Part shown: piece after piece, positions 23,319 to 37,700 of the stretch
Layout: the number at the start of each line of letters is the position of its first letter
Numbering within the stretch: position 1 is the first letter of the stretch
NCBI RefSeq assembly: GCF_000213175.1
Contig: NW_009799102.1
Location: 2,026,403 to 2,090,402, forward strand
Length of the DNA stretch: 64,000 nt
Direction: 5' to 3'
Source of the DNA: Neurospora tetrasperma FGSC 2508
Taxonomy: Eukaryota; Ascomycota; Sordariomycetes; Sordariales; Sordariaceae
Made by a program: the position numbers and the translations under genes
Notes under the pieces: model-generated
Told to the model about the DNA's origin: nothing
Seen by the model: only the letters and a program-made list of their open reading frames with translations
Databases searched by the model: none

Positions 23319-26300
23319 TGAATCTGCCGACGGGACCTCACTACATTATTCTTTCACACACAAAAACACGGAAGAGGAAGATAACGGACGGGAAAGGGGA
23401 GGGAATGGGAAGCAACGAAGGAAAGAATTGCTGGCAAACGGAAATGGAACTGGCTTTTGCAGGACTGGAAGGGGAGGGTACATCATTGCATATCATCATC
23501 CGTCATCCGAAATCACTATCTCATCGTTATTATTTTCGAACACTTTGTGTTCTGTTGACAACGCTGATAGATAAAGGCGAAAAAACGCACAAAGCCGAAA
23601 ACTGCGAAGGGAGAGAGAGCGAGAATTTTGCTAGAGATATCAGTTGTTATCACACCTTTCTGCTCTCTCTTGCCATGTATCACTAAACATATGTCTTAAT
23701 TGTCTTTTTCTTTTACTTTCACTTCTGTTGTTTGTCCTTTCCTTCTCGTCTTGTTTATTTTCTACAGGTCTACAGGTAATGAAAAGGGTTTGGTTGGTTG
23801 GCGAAGGTTAAGATGGGATGGCTTCTTCTATCTGGCATGAGGATTGGCATCAGGGCATAGTCAATGATTCGAAGGGTTTTTTCTTGTTTGTTATCTGATG
23901 TAATGTTGCTCTATGAATGGAATGCATAATGGGAGGTCTCGTTTAGATATCGCTAGTCGACAATAATCACGTTAGATATTTTGTGGCGGAACAACAAAAG
24001 ATCAAAGTTAAATCAGTATGTCGAGAGTGGACATGAAGTCCACCAGTGCGAGTCAAGTCGTGGGATATCTTCAAATGATTTCGACAGACCAAATCATGAA
24101 TGATGAATCCGGCAGGAACCGACAACTCATGGCCATACAATCCAAACTTGCGGGAGCGATTGGAATTCTGATCAAGTGTTCCCTCGAAGTCCAAAGTGTA
24201 ATGTGTATATAACCACCTCACATCGCTCCCTCATCACACCTTCAAACACCATCACTTCTGAACCCCAGACACCAACACCAAAAACGTATGACCATGGACA
24301 CCAGGACAGTGACTCGGGATCCCGCTCGCCCTCTCATAGATACGCCGGTGACCGCCAGTCCAGTCGTCGTAACATTGACAACCGCTGTTTCTTATTCTTT
24401 TCTTATTTTATTTTTTTATGTCTTTTCCTCCCTCAGAGGTCTTTTGGCTTTACTTTTCGAAGAGAAAGGGCGAGGGAGGGAGGCAGGGACAACCTAGCAG
24501 TTCGGCCGCTCGCTCCTTCCCAATTGCTCTCCGTCGCTTCTTCTTCTATACCTCCCGATCGGTATTTTGGGGAAGGCATAACCCCATGGTCTAGGTCGCG
24601 GCTTCAACAATTTCCGCAAAGTTTTTCACAGTGGGCGATGTTTTTTTTTTTTTTTTTTTTTTTTGTTTTTTTTTGTGGTAAAATGGAGGCCAAGCTGATG
24701 GAGAGGTACATTACAATCTTTTACTATCTCACCCATAGAGGTATGTGAATTACTGTTACACAATCTCTCTCTCACACATACACACCTCGTCAGACAGGGG
24801 TACAAAGCCTGGATTGAGCGCCTGGACATCTAACATACTGCAGTGGAAAAATCAGGAAGTCATGAAGGCTTCCGGGCGATCAAGCAGGCATCTTGGTTGA
24901 GGTCGGCCTCCAATCTAGGAGCTTCTGCTTGGCCAAGTTATTCGTGCAATGAAGCCATCGCACAGCCTAAATCTTTGTGGCTGTTCTCATAGCGGACTGG
25001 CTGGGCAATTCTATCTCAAAAAGCCCTCTCGAAAGGAATCATGGTTCTTTCCAGGAAATGAGATCATCAAAGCTTGTCTCAATCAATCACGCCAGTTGCC
25101 CAATAACATGGCTTTGTTTCTGTAACTGCCAGTTCGATCCCGTCCGGTATCGTCTTTTCGTTCCGTGCAAACCTCGTGTCAAAGTGTGAATGCCCTCGTC
25201 TACATCCCGGACTTCAAGTCACAAATCTGCACGCCCACCCGCTTGTCTTTTCCCAGGGTTGGAACAGACTTCATGGACCCAGGGATGCGTGTAAACCAAC
25301 GAAGCCTACTATCTGCCAAGAAAGCCTTCCTACTTCTAACCTCCCGATATCAACGCTGCGGTACATAATTCTACAAGCTACCGTCGGCCTGAGACTGAAA
25401 CATCCACGTCCACCCTACTCTCCCTCTCACTATGTCCAGTGAAAGTTGTGCAAGCCCCGACAGAACCAAACTGGCGTTCAACCTACCTGCTGGGTACAAG
25501 TTAGTCGGTAATATGACACAGCGACACAGCAAGTTGCTGAATCTGGGCTGATTTGAGTCATGTGAGGCGTGAGTCGTGAGAAATAGTGTTACCTAGGCTA
25601 GCTAGCTGGCTCGCTGGGATTTCAGGCCTCCACAGCTTCTTCTGACTGGTCTAGGGGCATATAAGTGCACAGTTGTTCTTTATCTACATAGGTGTGGCAC
25701 TGGTAGGGGGAGCACATAGAACCTTTTTCCCTTCTTTGTGTCACTTAAACACAGATACGGACATGAACAACACAGATACAGACGCGGACGGCCCTGGTCC
25801 CAGCCCTTGGAGCTTGAGCTTGGTGTACCAGCAATGCGGCATGTGAGATTCTAGGCGTGCAGATTTTGCTTCGCATATCGAACATCGCAAGGAAGCCCCT
25901 ATTCGATTGAGTACCGGTACACTGGGATATTGGAAGATGAACGTTGTCTGGTGACTACCATTATCAAGATATATCATTCACAGTCTTTAGACTCTTGAAA
26001 GGGAAGGATTGCATGTTTCGCACATGATGACCATGGCGTGTCATGCTTTACTTGTGTAGTTAAAGCTTAGTGCTCAGAGCTTTAATACCGGCTCCCACAA
26101 CTTGTAAACAGACTACAGCATTTCAATAAACGTACCTGAATAGAATTACACGGAGCAGACGAAAAGTGAAGGTGGGTATTGTTCGAGATATTCCATCCCT
26201 CAATATACTCCTTTCCTTTCACTACAGTTCACTTCGCTCTTCCATCTCTGGCATCTCCTTTTCCCAGGCTCAGAACTCTTCCTCTTTGTCGCAGACCTTG

Positions 26301-29300
26301 CCTTGACCGGTTCAGAGACAAAACATACAGGAACTCAGACCAAAGTGTCGTCAATCCCCAAAGAAGCAAGTGGATACAGACACAAAAAGCTTGTCTTGGA
26401 TACAACGGAAAAATCTGCGTAACATGCCAGGAGCTAACAGTGAGACTGCTGTTGTGTAATACTCCTCACCACCACAACTACACCAACAGGAGACAGAGAC
26501 AGAACAGACAGCGACCGGCCGACCGGCCTGAGACAAATGATAGGTACGTACATACAGTGAGTATGTAGTACATAGCACCGCATTCGACGCCCTTGTGCTG
26601 GCCCCCCATTTCTCAAACGGAACGGAATGGCTGACGGCACGGCCGGTGGCTTTTTCCTTCTCTTCTCTTCTCATCTCGTCCGCCTCCCACTTTTCTTTGT
26701 ACCATTAGCAAGGTAAATGTGAAAACGAATGACCACGTAGGAGCTGTGCATGGTTATGCGGCCAGAAAATAGTATGGTCACAGTGCATGCCCCGTGAGGC
26801 TCAAAGAGAATACCAGGATGTCATCGGAGAGCGGAGCGACAACTGACGAGCAAGTATCGAAGCAAATCGCAATTTGGATGAGTTGCTGTACACCACATGG
26901 CCGCGTAAAGGTACATGGCTCTGAGAAATCACAGATACAGAACCCCCCTCACTCGTCTTACTATCTCCAATAATCCCCATACTAAAGAGACCACTCAAAG
27001 CTAGCAATGTATAGGAATGCGTGATGTAGGGCATGGTGGTGGTGCCAACTCGGCAGTCTCGGGTGACTTTGAACTGACCCCCTAGGGGCGTGTTAGAGAA
27101 GGGCTTCAGGTAGCAAAAGCCATCATGCCTGAGGGGAGGATGGGGCAACACAAAGCAGAGAGAGACACAAAGATGAAGGGTCGAATCAGAAATCAAGGTG
27201 TGTGGCTGTCGTTGGGAATTGGCAAGCAAAGTGTGTTAGATCGCGTGGCACAGGATCGTGAGACCAGCACCCCTCCACCCCGTCTGTCGTGTCCGGCGGA
27301 CAAACGGCATACCGGCACCGGCCCAGCGGCGGCGGCCGCGGCGGCGGCATAATCTAGGAACATTGAACTCTCCCTCCGTGGGTGTCGGTCTAGCGAGCTG
27401 CTTATTGTTGACAAAGTGGACCGGCCAGTTCGGTTGTCCACGGCCCTCTCTCTCTCTGGGGAACCTCAAACGGCCCAACGGCCGGAGACGGGTGAAGGAC
27501 GGAGCGAGTGGAACAAAAGCTTCTGTGTTTCAGGCTGTCAAGGGAGAAGTGTCCCCGCAAAATGCCAACTCATACTTCATCACGTAACGAAAAGAAAGAA
27601 AAGAGGCCCATTTTCGAGCGGCATACCGGGGGGCTGCGGACACGCATGCCGGAGATGGTGCGGCACCGGGGGGCGAGCCAGTAGCAGCCGGCAGTCGTAC
27701 GGGTCCGCAAGGACAGCTGGACGATGGTTGGACATAAGGCCAGCCTAGGAAGGGTCCAGAGGGAACCAGACTCATGCAGTGACGGAAGCAAACAACACGA
27801 AGCAGTGGTCTGCCTTAGCTAGAGGTAGTATCAAGTGCGCACATTTTTGTTGGTCAGTACATGCGTGTCAATAGACCAATGGAAATAACCATCACATACC
27901 CGGTGGACTTTGTCAGGCTGCGGGAGACGGGAGGGAGGGTGACGGGAGACGGGGACCCAGAGAGCACTTCGGGATCCGGCGGACGGGAGACTCCCGGAAC
28001 GGGAGGTGCGGATCCAGTACCCACCATCTGCACTAATTTTTCCGTAGTCCTCTTCTTTTTTTTGTGCGTGTGTGTGTGTTGTGTGGTTGCTGTCCCCTTT
28101 ATTCTACCGAGCCGTTGGGTCTACACTAGCTCGTCCCTGACAAAATCGATGGCACCCAAGTCCACCACTCAGACGACTAAACTCAGCCAAAATACCACAC
28201 AGATTAACGATTGTTATTGCATTCAATGCCCAATAAAGATGCCTTCACAGTCTGTGTAGTCCTATAGGATCCAGGGTGTTTAACAAATTTATCTGTTGAT
28301 TGCTTTCTGCGCTAAGGTCGCCCATTTTGGGGTGCAAACTTGGACCCAGGTGCCATCAATTTTGTCAGGGACGAGACTAGGTACACATACTTGTACGGCT
28401 TCGCCACAGCCACAGACGACCGCCCAGATCAACACAACGGCGGACACGTTTTCGCTCAAGGCTGCCTGCGGTCATTGCATTCCTACCAATAGAATGAGCT
28501 ATCACATAACTAACAGACATCATGATGAATTTGGATTCACGAATATGTACCCAACTGCCAACCCCAAACAACGGCGTTGAAACGAGCACACTTTGTTAGT
28601 GGGGTTCTCGGTCCAACATCGAGATGGATGCTCATTTAATACGTTGTTGGGTAAAATTGAAGGTGTTGGTGTTTATGCCACAACAGTGGAGATGAATCTT
28701 TTTGGGTTAACTTGAGTTTCCAAGACAAAACAAACGCCGCGGGCGCTCCGTCTCTCGCTCTCGCTTTCTCATTCACTTTGATACAGTGCAATTGCCAGGC
28801 GGCATAGAAAGAAATCGGTGGAACGAATGCTGGGGATTGTAGCGGACAAACTCCCTCCACCTACGGGCAGGTACATAGACTACCCAGCAAAAGACGACCT
28901 GCACGTAAACAGAGCCGCAAAAAGCAACCACCTGGCGGCTGCTGGCAGCCATTGGTAGCTAACCGTTGACTGCCCATGGGCAAAAGGGATGAGCTTCATG
29001 GATGATGATGATGCATTGCTCGCTTACCTACCGTGTACTTTTCGAGCTCGGAGCTGACCGGCTTCAGCTTTGGGCATGAGGTCGGAAAGAAAAGACCTTG
29101 TCTCCCTTGCGTTCGCTCAGCCGATCGATGTCACGAAATTGGCCCACGAGCATTGACACATTCTCTATGTCGAAAACTGATGAAACAATGGCCATGTCAC
29201 AATGTCCGGGAGCTGCTGGAACGGTGGTGACGCAAGAAGTGAAAAAGGCGAATTCCACCCCAAATTCCCATTCTCGAGTGGGGTCCGTGTCGGGACCTGG

Positions 29301-30559
29301 GTGGGGCCGTTGACAGCTGGTTAACTCGCGCTAACCGGTTCCTATCCGAAGTGCCCAAGCAGTTGGGCGGACCTGCGGCAGATCCCCCAGCCCGAGTCCT
29401 GCAGGGCGGCCCAGCCCACAGGAACCATGCCAGCTGCCCCTGATCACCCAGGCAGACAGCCTCAACCTCCAGCTGGCCCTTCAAAGAGCCGCCGAGTGCA
29501 GGTGCCGTGCGGCCGATGAGGATCGGAGGGATCGATCGGTTTGGCAAATCGAACATTCAGTTCCCTTGCCTCGAAATGCCGATAGCCTGCACATGCCCCT
29601 TGCCTGATCGCAGACGCAGGCTGAAACGAGCTCACAGCTATCGCCAAGTGGTAGCAGCTTAACATGCCAGGAATACCAATAATGAAACTGCTTCCTTTGA
29701 TGCAAGCTCGTTCGGTGCAAATTTCCCAAGGATTTTCTGTTTTGGGTTCTCTACCTCTAGGTACACTTAACTTAGCTTGTGTCCCTTGCCGCAGATCCTT
29801 GGCTGCTTCTAAAAGGAGATGGACAAATAGATTACCGTCAACTGCGCTGCACACGCCCTTTCTCGTTCCAACCTCCAAACAGCACTGCAACTGTGCAATA
29901 TCCCAATTACGGATCCTTTTCTTTCTTCACCCCCTTTTTTTCCTGCCGTAACACGTCTCACGATGTGAACATGGCTCGATAGAAGCGCGAGGAATGGTAC
30001 GATAATCTCCCGCCCCCAAAACAGGACGGGCCATGGAGTGGCTTCTCCTTTTTGACTCACTTTGTTGGAACCTTGGATGTACCTAACAAAGGTGTGAAGC
30101 GTGAGCCTTCTGAATTTTCAATGGTGTTTCGCAGTTCTAGGGGTATCCATGGACGAGCTACAATGACTCACTTGCTGTTAAATCAAGCAGAAAGCTCTAT
30201 CCCTACCTCTCCCCAGCCTGCTCGAGCCTGCTTCCCGTGGTTTTCACTCCCGTCGGCACCGAATCCGAACCGCGATGTCGCCATCCCCGCCGCAGCCTTC
30301 CTGAAGGCAGGGTGAGCTGGGCTGACGATGCTAGGCGGACAGTGGCAGCCCAAAAGTCCAGACCAAGCCAAGACCGAAACTCCGCTTAAAATTTTTAAAC
30401 CCATGACGGAAATTTCGAGTTGATGCTGGCACTCTCATGAAGCTGACGCGAAAACTTTGATGGTCATCAGCCTCAATCAGCTCCTCCCTTCAGTCCATTG
30501 CACAGTCATCGATCGGTATCGATGGTATCGATCCGGTGGCTCCCGACCAGGAAGATAAG
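23319..30559. other. Gene-poor region downstream of the kinase
   Basis: 7.2 kb in which I recognise no gene. The first few hundred bases should be the kinase 3' UTR. Frames up to 190 codons (for example 24176-24748) run through homopolymers and have no coding character. A GCGGCGGCCGCGG-type GC run is at about 27327-27350, and CT/GA-rich tracts are scattered. A spliced gene of unknown family cannot be excluded. Confidence 0.45.
24641..24674 (+). repeat. Poly-T tract (T24 G T8)
   Basis: 24 T residues, one G, then eight more T residues. The reverse strand reads as poly-A. No retroelement body is visible beside it. Confidence 0.9.
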
Positions 30560-31525
30560 NNNNNNNNNNNNNNNNNNNNNNNNNNNNNNNNNNNNNNNNN
30601 NNNNNNNNNNNNNNNNNNNNNNNNNNNNNNNNNNNNNNNNNNNNNNNNNNNNNNNNNNNNNNNNNNNNNNNNNNNNNNNNNNNNNNNNNNNNNNNNNNNN
30701 NNNNNNNNNNNNNNNNNNNNNNNNNNNNNNNNNNNNNNNNNNNNNNNNNNNNNNNNNNNNNNNNNNNNNNNNNNNNNNNNNNNNNNNNNNNNNNNNNNNN
30801 NNNNNNNNNNNNNNNNNNNNNNNNNNNNNNNNNNNNNNNNNNNNNNNNNNNNNNNNNNNNNNNNNNNNNNNNNNNNNNNNNNNNNNNNNNNNNNNNNNNN
30901 NNNNNNNNNNNNNNNNNNNNNNNNNNNNNNNNNNNNNNNNNNNNNNNNNNNNNNNNNNNNNNNNNNNNNNNNNNNNNNNNNNNNNNNNNNNNNNNNNNNN
31001 NNNNNNNNNNNNNNNNNNNNNNNNNNNNNNNNNNNNNNNNNNNNNNNNNNNNNNNNNNNNNNNNNNNNNNNNNNNNNNNNNNNNNNNNNNNNNNNNNNNN
31101 NNNNNNNNNNNNNNNNNNNNNNNNNNNNNNNNNNNNNNNNNNNNNNNNNNNNNNNNNNNNNNNNNNNNNNNNNNNNNNNNNNNNNNNNNNNNNNNNNNNN
31201 NNNNNNNNNNNNNNNNNNNNNNNNNNNNNNNNNNNNNNNNNNNNNNNNNNNNNNNNNNNNNNNNNNNNNNNNNNNNNNNNNNNNNNNNNNNNNNNNNNNN
31301 NNNNNNNNNNNNNNNNNNNNNNNNNNNNNNNNNNNNNNNNNNNNNNNNNNNNNNNNNNNNNNNNNNNNNNNNNNNNNNNNNNNNNNNNNNNNNNNNNNNN
31401 NNNNNNNNNNNNNNNNNNNNNNNNNNNNNNNNNNNNNNNNNNNNNNNNNNNNNNNNNNNNNNNNNNNNNNNNNNNNNNNNNNNNNNNNNNNNNNNNNNNN
31501 NNNNNNNNNNNNNNNNNNNNNNNNN
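30560..31525. other. Assembly gap (966 N)
   Basis: An unbroken run of N. All frames crossing it are artefacts. Confidence 0.99.
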
Positions 31526-32172
31526 AATTTTAGAGACTTCCAGAAGAGCCCACAGCTGTCCCAAAAGTACAAACTAGTGTATGAGCAATACCCTGGAGGG
31601 GGAAAATATCAAATTGAACAAAAATAGCACCAAGATATTGCCTATGGAGGCCATGTGTACGCAGGTACGACAAACATTGGCCCCGTTCCGCTGCGGACAG
31701 CAGCAGAAGTCCGATCACGGCGGCCCGTGAGCTTTTGTCGCGGCCAAACATGTCCGCAGGCAATTTCAACAAAGTGAAAGCTCCATCGACTCATGAACCT
31801 CATCAGCGTCATCATCGGCCCAGCATGGTGCGTGTGCCGTACGGTACGGGGTACAGCAGAAGCTCTTCCAACAGGCAGCTCCATACATCACACGTTCCCA
31901 AAGCGAATACCAAGCCCCAGGGCAATGCGTCAAGCCGCGCCAAAGTTGTACACAGTAGACCAACACTTTGCCCCAAGGACTCCATATCGAGACAAGGATA
32001 CGTGATGTTGTCCAGCTCACGAAACTTTCAAAATTTGCAGCAGAATTCGATGGCGACAGTGACACACACGCCCTCTCTTTCTGCACAGCAAAGCAGGGTC
32101 TCATCATGGATCCCTTTTCTCCCATAACATTTACCAATCGCCTACCCTCACGTCATCGGCGTAGATGGTTGG

Positions 32173-32211
32173 TTTTTTTTTTTTTTTTTTTTTTTTGGGG
32201 GGGGGGGGGGG
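32173..32211 (+). repeat. Homopolymer junction T24-G15
   Basis: 24 T residues are directly followed by 15 G residues. It may be real or an assembly artefact. Confidence 0.85.
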
Positions 32212-34762
32212 TCATGGCATGGCATTGACCAATTCGGTCGCAACAGCACCAAACGTGAAACCCTAAACCAAAAAAATAGGGGCTAATTGTGACATTTGTA
32301 AAGGCCGAAACAAGCTAGTCTTCATGCCGAAAGAAAGCGAACCAAACATTTTCCAAGGCAAGAGACGCCCTCGCGCGATTACGGTTTCCGCACAAACGCG
32401 CGCCCGTTTTTTTTGTTTTTTTTTCTTGTTTCTTTTTTGTTCCTTGCCTTCATGGATGGGCGCAATGCCAGAACTGCCGCCGCCGCCGAAGATTCCCGGG
32501 GCCGAATGCTCAGGTCCGAATAATTCCGATAGGGTGAACTTCATCACTACCATACCATTATCACCATTGCTCCTGAGGGCAGAAACACTACTTAGTAATC
32601 TGTCATGAACAACGTGGGGGCTTCGAACGGTTCAGAGATGCAGTCATTGAAGAGTTGTGCTTCCAAGGTCCTTCATGTAGCCTCAGTGTATGATCTCAAG
32701 GACTGTGGGAGATAAACAGCTTTATATAACCAGCGATATAGGGCGACCATCTAAGCCGCACGTCGCTAATCTGCGTGATGGTCCAATGTTCATGCAGTGA
32801 GTATGAAGCGGTACATATCATGTTATTATGCAACAGTGATGAACCGTACCTGTCTTGGACTTGCATTGCCTTGTTTTCTTCGATATATCTCGTGTTCACA
32901 TGTATAATTAACCAAAGGTCCTGCGGTTCCAGTCTCACAACCTACACTACTGTGTACTGATACTGAGGTATGGATCGCACCGGCAAATTTTCTTCTTGGA
33001 GCTCTTCACTTAGTTGTTCGATATGGTTCAGCATTGAATACCCTAGTTAGGTATCACTAGTTACACTTCCTTGGCTTCCATGATGGAGAATTAAATTGAT
33101 ATCGAGTCTATATCCCAGATTAACACTCCATACTAGTAATTTTTAGGCCGAGCCAAGGTAGCCAAATTGTGGTAACCCCAATCACATTCCGGTACCGTAT
33201 CCCCCGTGGCCGTTTTACCGTTCCGACTCTCAACGGCTCCGCCAATCATATGTCTGGATTCTTGTTTCAAAATTTCCTTCCTCGACGAGAAGTATCACGA
33301 TGATACTAGACTTCATCCCAGGTTTTATGCTGCGTTATGCGTATAGTATACCTCTACCAACGCTAGGCTGTTAACGTCGCAGGACTATGCATGAGCTTCA
33401 GATCTCCAAACCAGCCAGGCAAGCACGTGTAATGCTAACAGCCTGACATGATTCTTTCAATGATGCGATCAACTTGTTTCACGTGTTGACAAAGTGTAAA
33501 AGCCGACGGATGAGACATTCGTCCGTTAAACAAAGTGGAACTTGGATCCCTCCGGCCGTTGCTGTCTCTTACTCGTAAATCCCGCCCCAGCCGATTCCCG
33601 GTCTGTAGTAACATCTTTCGGCGCTCCAACGGCCGCTCACTACCGGAGCACGTGCGGAGGACTCCGTGACAATTAGCCCAACACGGAATTTACGCACAAC
33701 GGTGCACCAACTGTTGGGTCCTGTGCCGGGTGACCACTAACGAATGCCCATACGAGCTCCGCCTAACTCAGCTAGAGCTGATGCCCAGGCTGTCTGGGCC
33801 GTTCGGCGTGGTTCGTTGCTCAGAATTGCTGGTGCGAGAAACGGGGAACTTACGACAACCGAACCACATCTCCCGTCATTTTCAGCACCTCCACCTCCAC
33901 AGCCTAGGGGGCCCACCAACTGTTACATATACACAGTCGCACCGAAACCGCGACTTCAAATACTTTGAAATAAAGGGGATTAATTAGCCCTCTTGAATTC
34001 CAACGCTTGCGAGAAGCATAGCGAGAAAAAAAGACGGATCTGCAATGACAGTACCACAGTGCACAATTACCAAGATACCGCAGCGACCAGCATAATGCTG
34101 CCCAAGAGCCAGGAACCGTTCCTGACGATCAGCACTGTATCATGTACCGAATTTCTGAGATTTTTGTCTTCTTCTCTTCTTTTCTTTTTCCTTTTTTTCT
34201 CCGTCTCTAAAGGTTTTTAGCCCTGATTGTAACCCTCCCTCCCTCCCGTCACCAACCGAAGAAGCAGATCACCGTCCCACCTCGCTGCCCGCGCCCGCCA
34301 TTCGGGACCTGCGCCGAGCGCGGGCGCGGGACGCCGGGAGCGCAGCACCGCACCCCAAGGGCCAAGGCCCAAAAACCTCAACCCACAAAAATGGGCGCCC
34401 ACGAAATCGCAAAGTTCCAGGAATTCCCGTGATATCTTACGTTGTTTAGTGTATATGATCTCATGATCTTATCCCTCTCCCAAAAAGAAACCCGGTAGGT
34501 AAGTTGGATCTTGGATTTCAGGGCCTTGAGGACCTTGGCGTTAGGGTTCTCTATTCGGATCCGCATCCGAAGTGTTACCTTTTGACCCCGGCCGTTGAAC
34601 TGCCGGCATCGAGTCGGTCCCTGTTGTTGAGAGATTCGGACATTCCCATCAAACTCAAGGCCGAAATCGCACTACATACCTATTTATTACTTCCCGGATT
34701 TCGAAGTCTTCGATCAGGCCGATTAGAAATTCAAGACGAAAACCGTCATCAGCATCAGCATC

Positions 34763-34793
34763 CGGATCGGGATCGGGATCGGGATCGGGATTC
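34763..34793 (+). repeat. GGATCG hexanucleotide repeat
   Basis: About five near-perfect GGATCG units, preceded by an ATCAGC-type repeat. No coding role is evident. Confidence 0.75.
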
Positions 34794-37700
34794 GGGACGC
34801 AGGTGAGACGGGGCAGTCCTTGACGTTGCGGAGCCGCAAGACATTTGAGTTTTCTGGGAATGCGGCTCCAAAACCCCTCGAGAAAAAAAAAAAAAAAAGA
34901 ATACGGCCAGCTCGGAGCCATATCACTGCCAGTGCCAGAAAATACATGCAGCAAACCTACAAAGTCTCCGAACCCCGCTCCCCGACAGTTGCTCGGCCCT
35001 TGCGTGTATGCGCGGCTCTTGTGCCAAATTAACCTCCTCCCACGAAACTCACCGACCAGTACCTCAAACGCTGGGCTTGTCTGTTAGCATGGTGTTGCTG
35101 CACACGGTGTACCTACTTACAGGCCCGGGGGGCCGGGGAAAGCGGGCTACGGGGCTACGGGGCTACGGGCAGGCTACCAAGGAGCCTGGCATGTCCAGAA
35201 GCTGGCGTGCTTGGCGGTCGGGAGCCGTAGCCAGGCTCCCAGGAAGGCGGTAGGCGGTGATCGGGGAGTTCGGGCATCGGTGAAGGACCTGGGTGGATAT
35301 GAAGCTCAAAGCGGAACCGGGACGAACATCAGGACCTTGACGGCTCATCAGCGGTAAAGCGCGGCTCAGAAAGGCTCGTATGTATGCGGTGAAGTGAAAT
35401 GATCGTTGATGCCCTTGTCGGCCTCGTGATGTTCCATGTTCCAGAATGTGTGTTATCAATGTTCAGTGTTCACGTGGACATGGAGTCAGGGCAGGCAGGG
35501 CACATTCAGGGCAAGCAGGCAGTTGTGAACCCTGATTTTCACTTGCGCTCGCCCGCTCGCCCGCTCGCCCTTTTTCTCGCTGTTCTTTTTGACCTTGAGC
35601 GGCTCATCATCAGACACGTTAGGGATATTGAATAGGACAATAAAAATTCTCTTCTTTGTGTGCTTTCTAGAGAACGCCACTTACTCATCTATCACTACCA
35701 ACCAGCCGGCCACGCGGTGTGGTTGTGGATTGTGGTGCGCGGCCGTCCCGTCCGTCGGCGTCTCCGCTCGTTTTCGTTTTGTGCCTTTCGGGTGCCTGCC
35801 CGCCCGACCACTTGGGTCGCGTCCCATCCGCATTCCCCTACCGTCATGGGTTTGGTTTTTCTGAGAGTGGGAAGAGGCTGAGAGGCGCATGAGGCTCCGC
35901 TCCGCCTTTTTGCTTTTTTTTTTTGTTCGGCTGCTTTGTCCCGCATTTTCCTTCTGCTTCTTTCTGTTTTGGGTTATGTCTGTTTTGGTACGTTCCGGTC
36001 TGTCACTTTTTTCCTCTAGGGTCACATTATGTATCGTAATGTGATGGGACCGGATGACTGGTGTGCCCAGTGAGAAGATGGACGGCCAGGCCACCGGACT
36101 TCCTTTTTATGATGCGTATGTTGATGGAATGGAATAGGTAAGAAGAGGTGATTGATGATCATCGTGGTGAATTCAAGGATTTGTGACCTGGGAGTTGGTG
36201 CAATGACCCCGCAGTCTCGCGCAAGCGACTGCCGCGGACCACCAACCAAACAGCGATCTGATGCACATGTCCAATGTCTCTTTGCGACACATGCCGCTAT
36301 TTTCAACTCTGATTGCGTGGAAAGCCGAACATAACCTTTCTGTGGGAGAACAGCATCTGCCTGCCGGCAGCTGTGAGGGGGATCGATCAACATCATCATT
36401 CACGACATGTCAACCAGAAGGATAGCAACAGTAAACTTGGCTAAACTCACTCATCACGTTAACGGGAGCGTGACCACTTGTCGATGCAGGACGAGTCCAC
36501 ACCACGCAATCCAAATCATTTGAAACAGCATGACGGCCCTTTCAGAAATAGAATACATAGGCAGACGTCAGCAGTGTACGTATCCTCTCAACAACGAACA
36601 GGAACCAGATTCGCCCGCCTGCACCGCTTTGGGCAACGCTGGCCCTACGGGCCCTACGGACGGCGCCCCGTGCGGCGGATAAACATCCGCCCCACTCACG
36701 ACGACTTGGACGTTTACACGAACCGCGGTTGGGATCGTTTCATCTGTGTACACTAGTCCAAGCAAGAGTATGTAGCTCTCTTCGCTGGCATTACCCCAGC
36801 AGTAGTTGTCTATGAGGGGAGGGTGAAACCTGCAATTTGGCGTAGGGTTAAGCTATGGGGAGATTTGGAAAAAGCTCTTTTCTCTCGTACGAGTTCGTGT
36901 ACGTGCATAGAAACCCCCTTCAGAGGAAACAAATTCCCATCTCATTCGCCGAGTTTTGCTGTCGTACGCTGACGGCCAGCTGGCAAGCATCGTGGTGTTT
37001 CCAACTTCACCCCTCGCGCTTTTCAGAGGTTGTTTGGTTTAATAAATCCAATTACTCAGGGTTCCGGTTTCGTTTCTGTCAGTACGTGTCTTGGTATTAC
37101 CCCCAGGCCTTTTGGGGATCACCTCCAAACAGATCGACTTCCTGATTGTCGACCTTCCCGGGCACCTATGTGTGTGTACGGATAAGACTTAGCTAGTTAG
37201 GTAGTCTTCGAGCAGGAACTGGGTAGACTTTTCGCCCAATTGCATCTCATCACAAAACGTATCGAATCGACGATCAAGTCCTCTTCATATGGTCGTTGAC
37301 GTCCTGTGACCGCCGTCTATCTATGAGCTGTCCAAAAGCTCTCCGCATATGCGTTCCCTTCCCTTGCTTTTCCACCCGCATCCTCCCAGACTCACAAAGC
37401 GAATCAACCCTTCCTCCTCGCGGTCCTCGTCTATCACATCAGGCAGACACTCCAGTGTCACAGCATCAAAGCGCCACCTAGGGGTTGTCGAGTGCCGCCA
37501 GCAGGAGCCTATGAAGCTCTGAGCGGGGGTCTTCCTCGCCACTGAATCGGAGCACCACACGAGCATTCTTGCATCGTCACTGTTATCTTTTCGTGTGAGG
37601 TGCGTGGTTTGTGTGGTGCTCTCTCAACTTTGCATCACGACATGAGCCGATATCGGAAGGTTTTGTTAGATTACGGACGGACGGACGGACGAAACAGGTA

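Noticed and set aside
24176-24748. 190-codon plus-strand frame
   Set aside because: It runs through poly-T (Phe tract) and has no motif; it is chance openness.
25125-25160. AGTTCGATCCCGTCC, T-loop-like
   Set aside because: No five-base-pair T stem and no cloverleaf partners.
30490-31627. Several frames of 350-363 codons across the second gap
   Set aside because: They consist mostly of N and exist in several frames at once.
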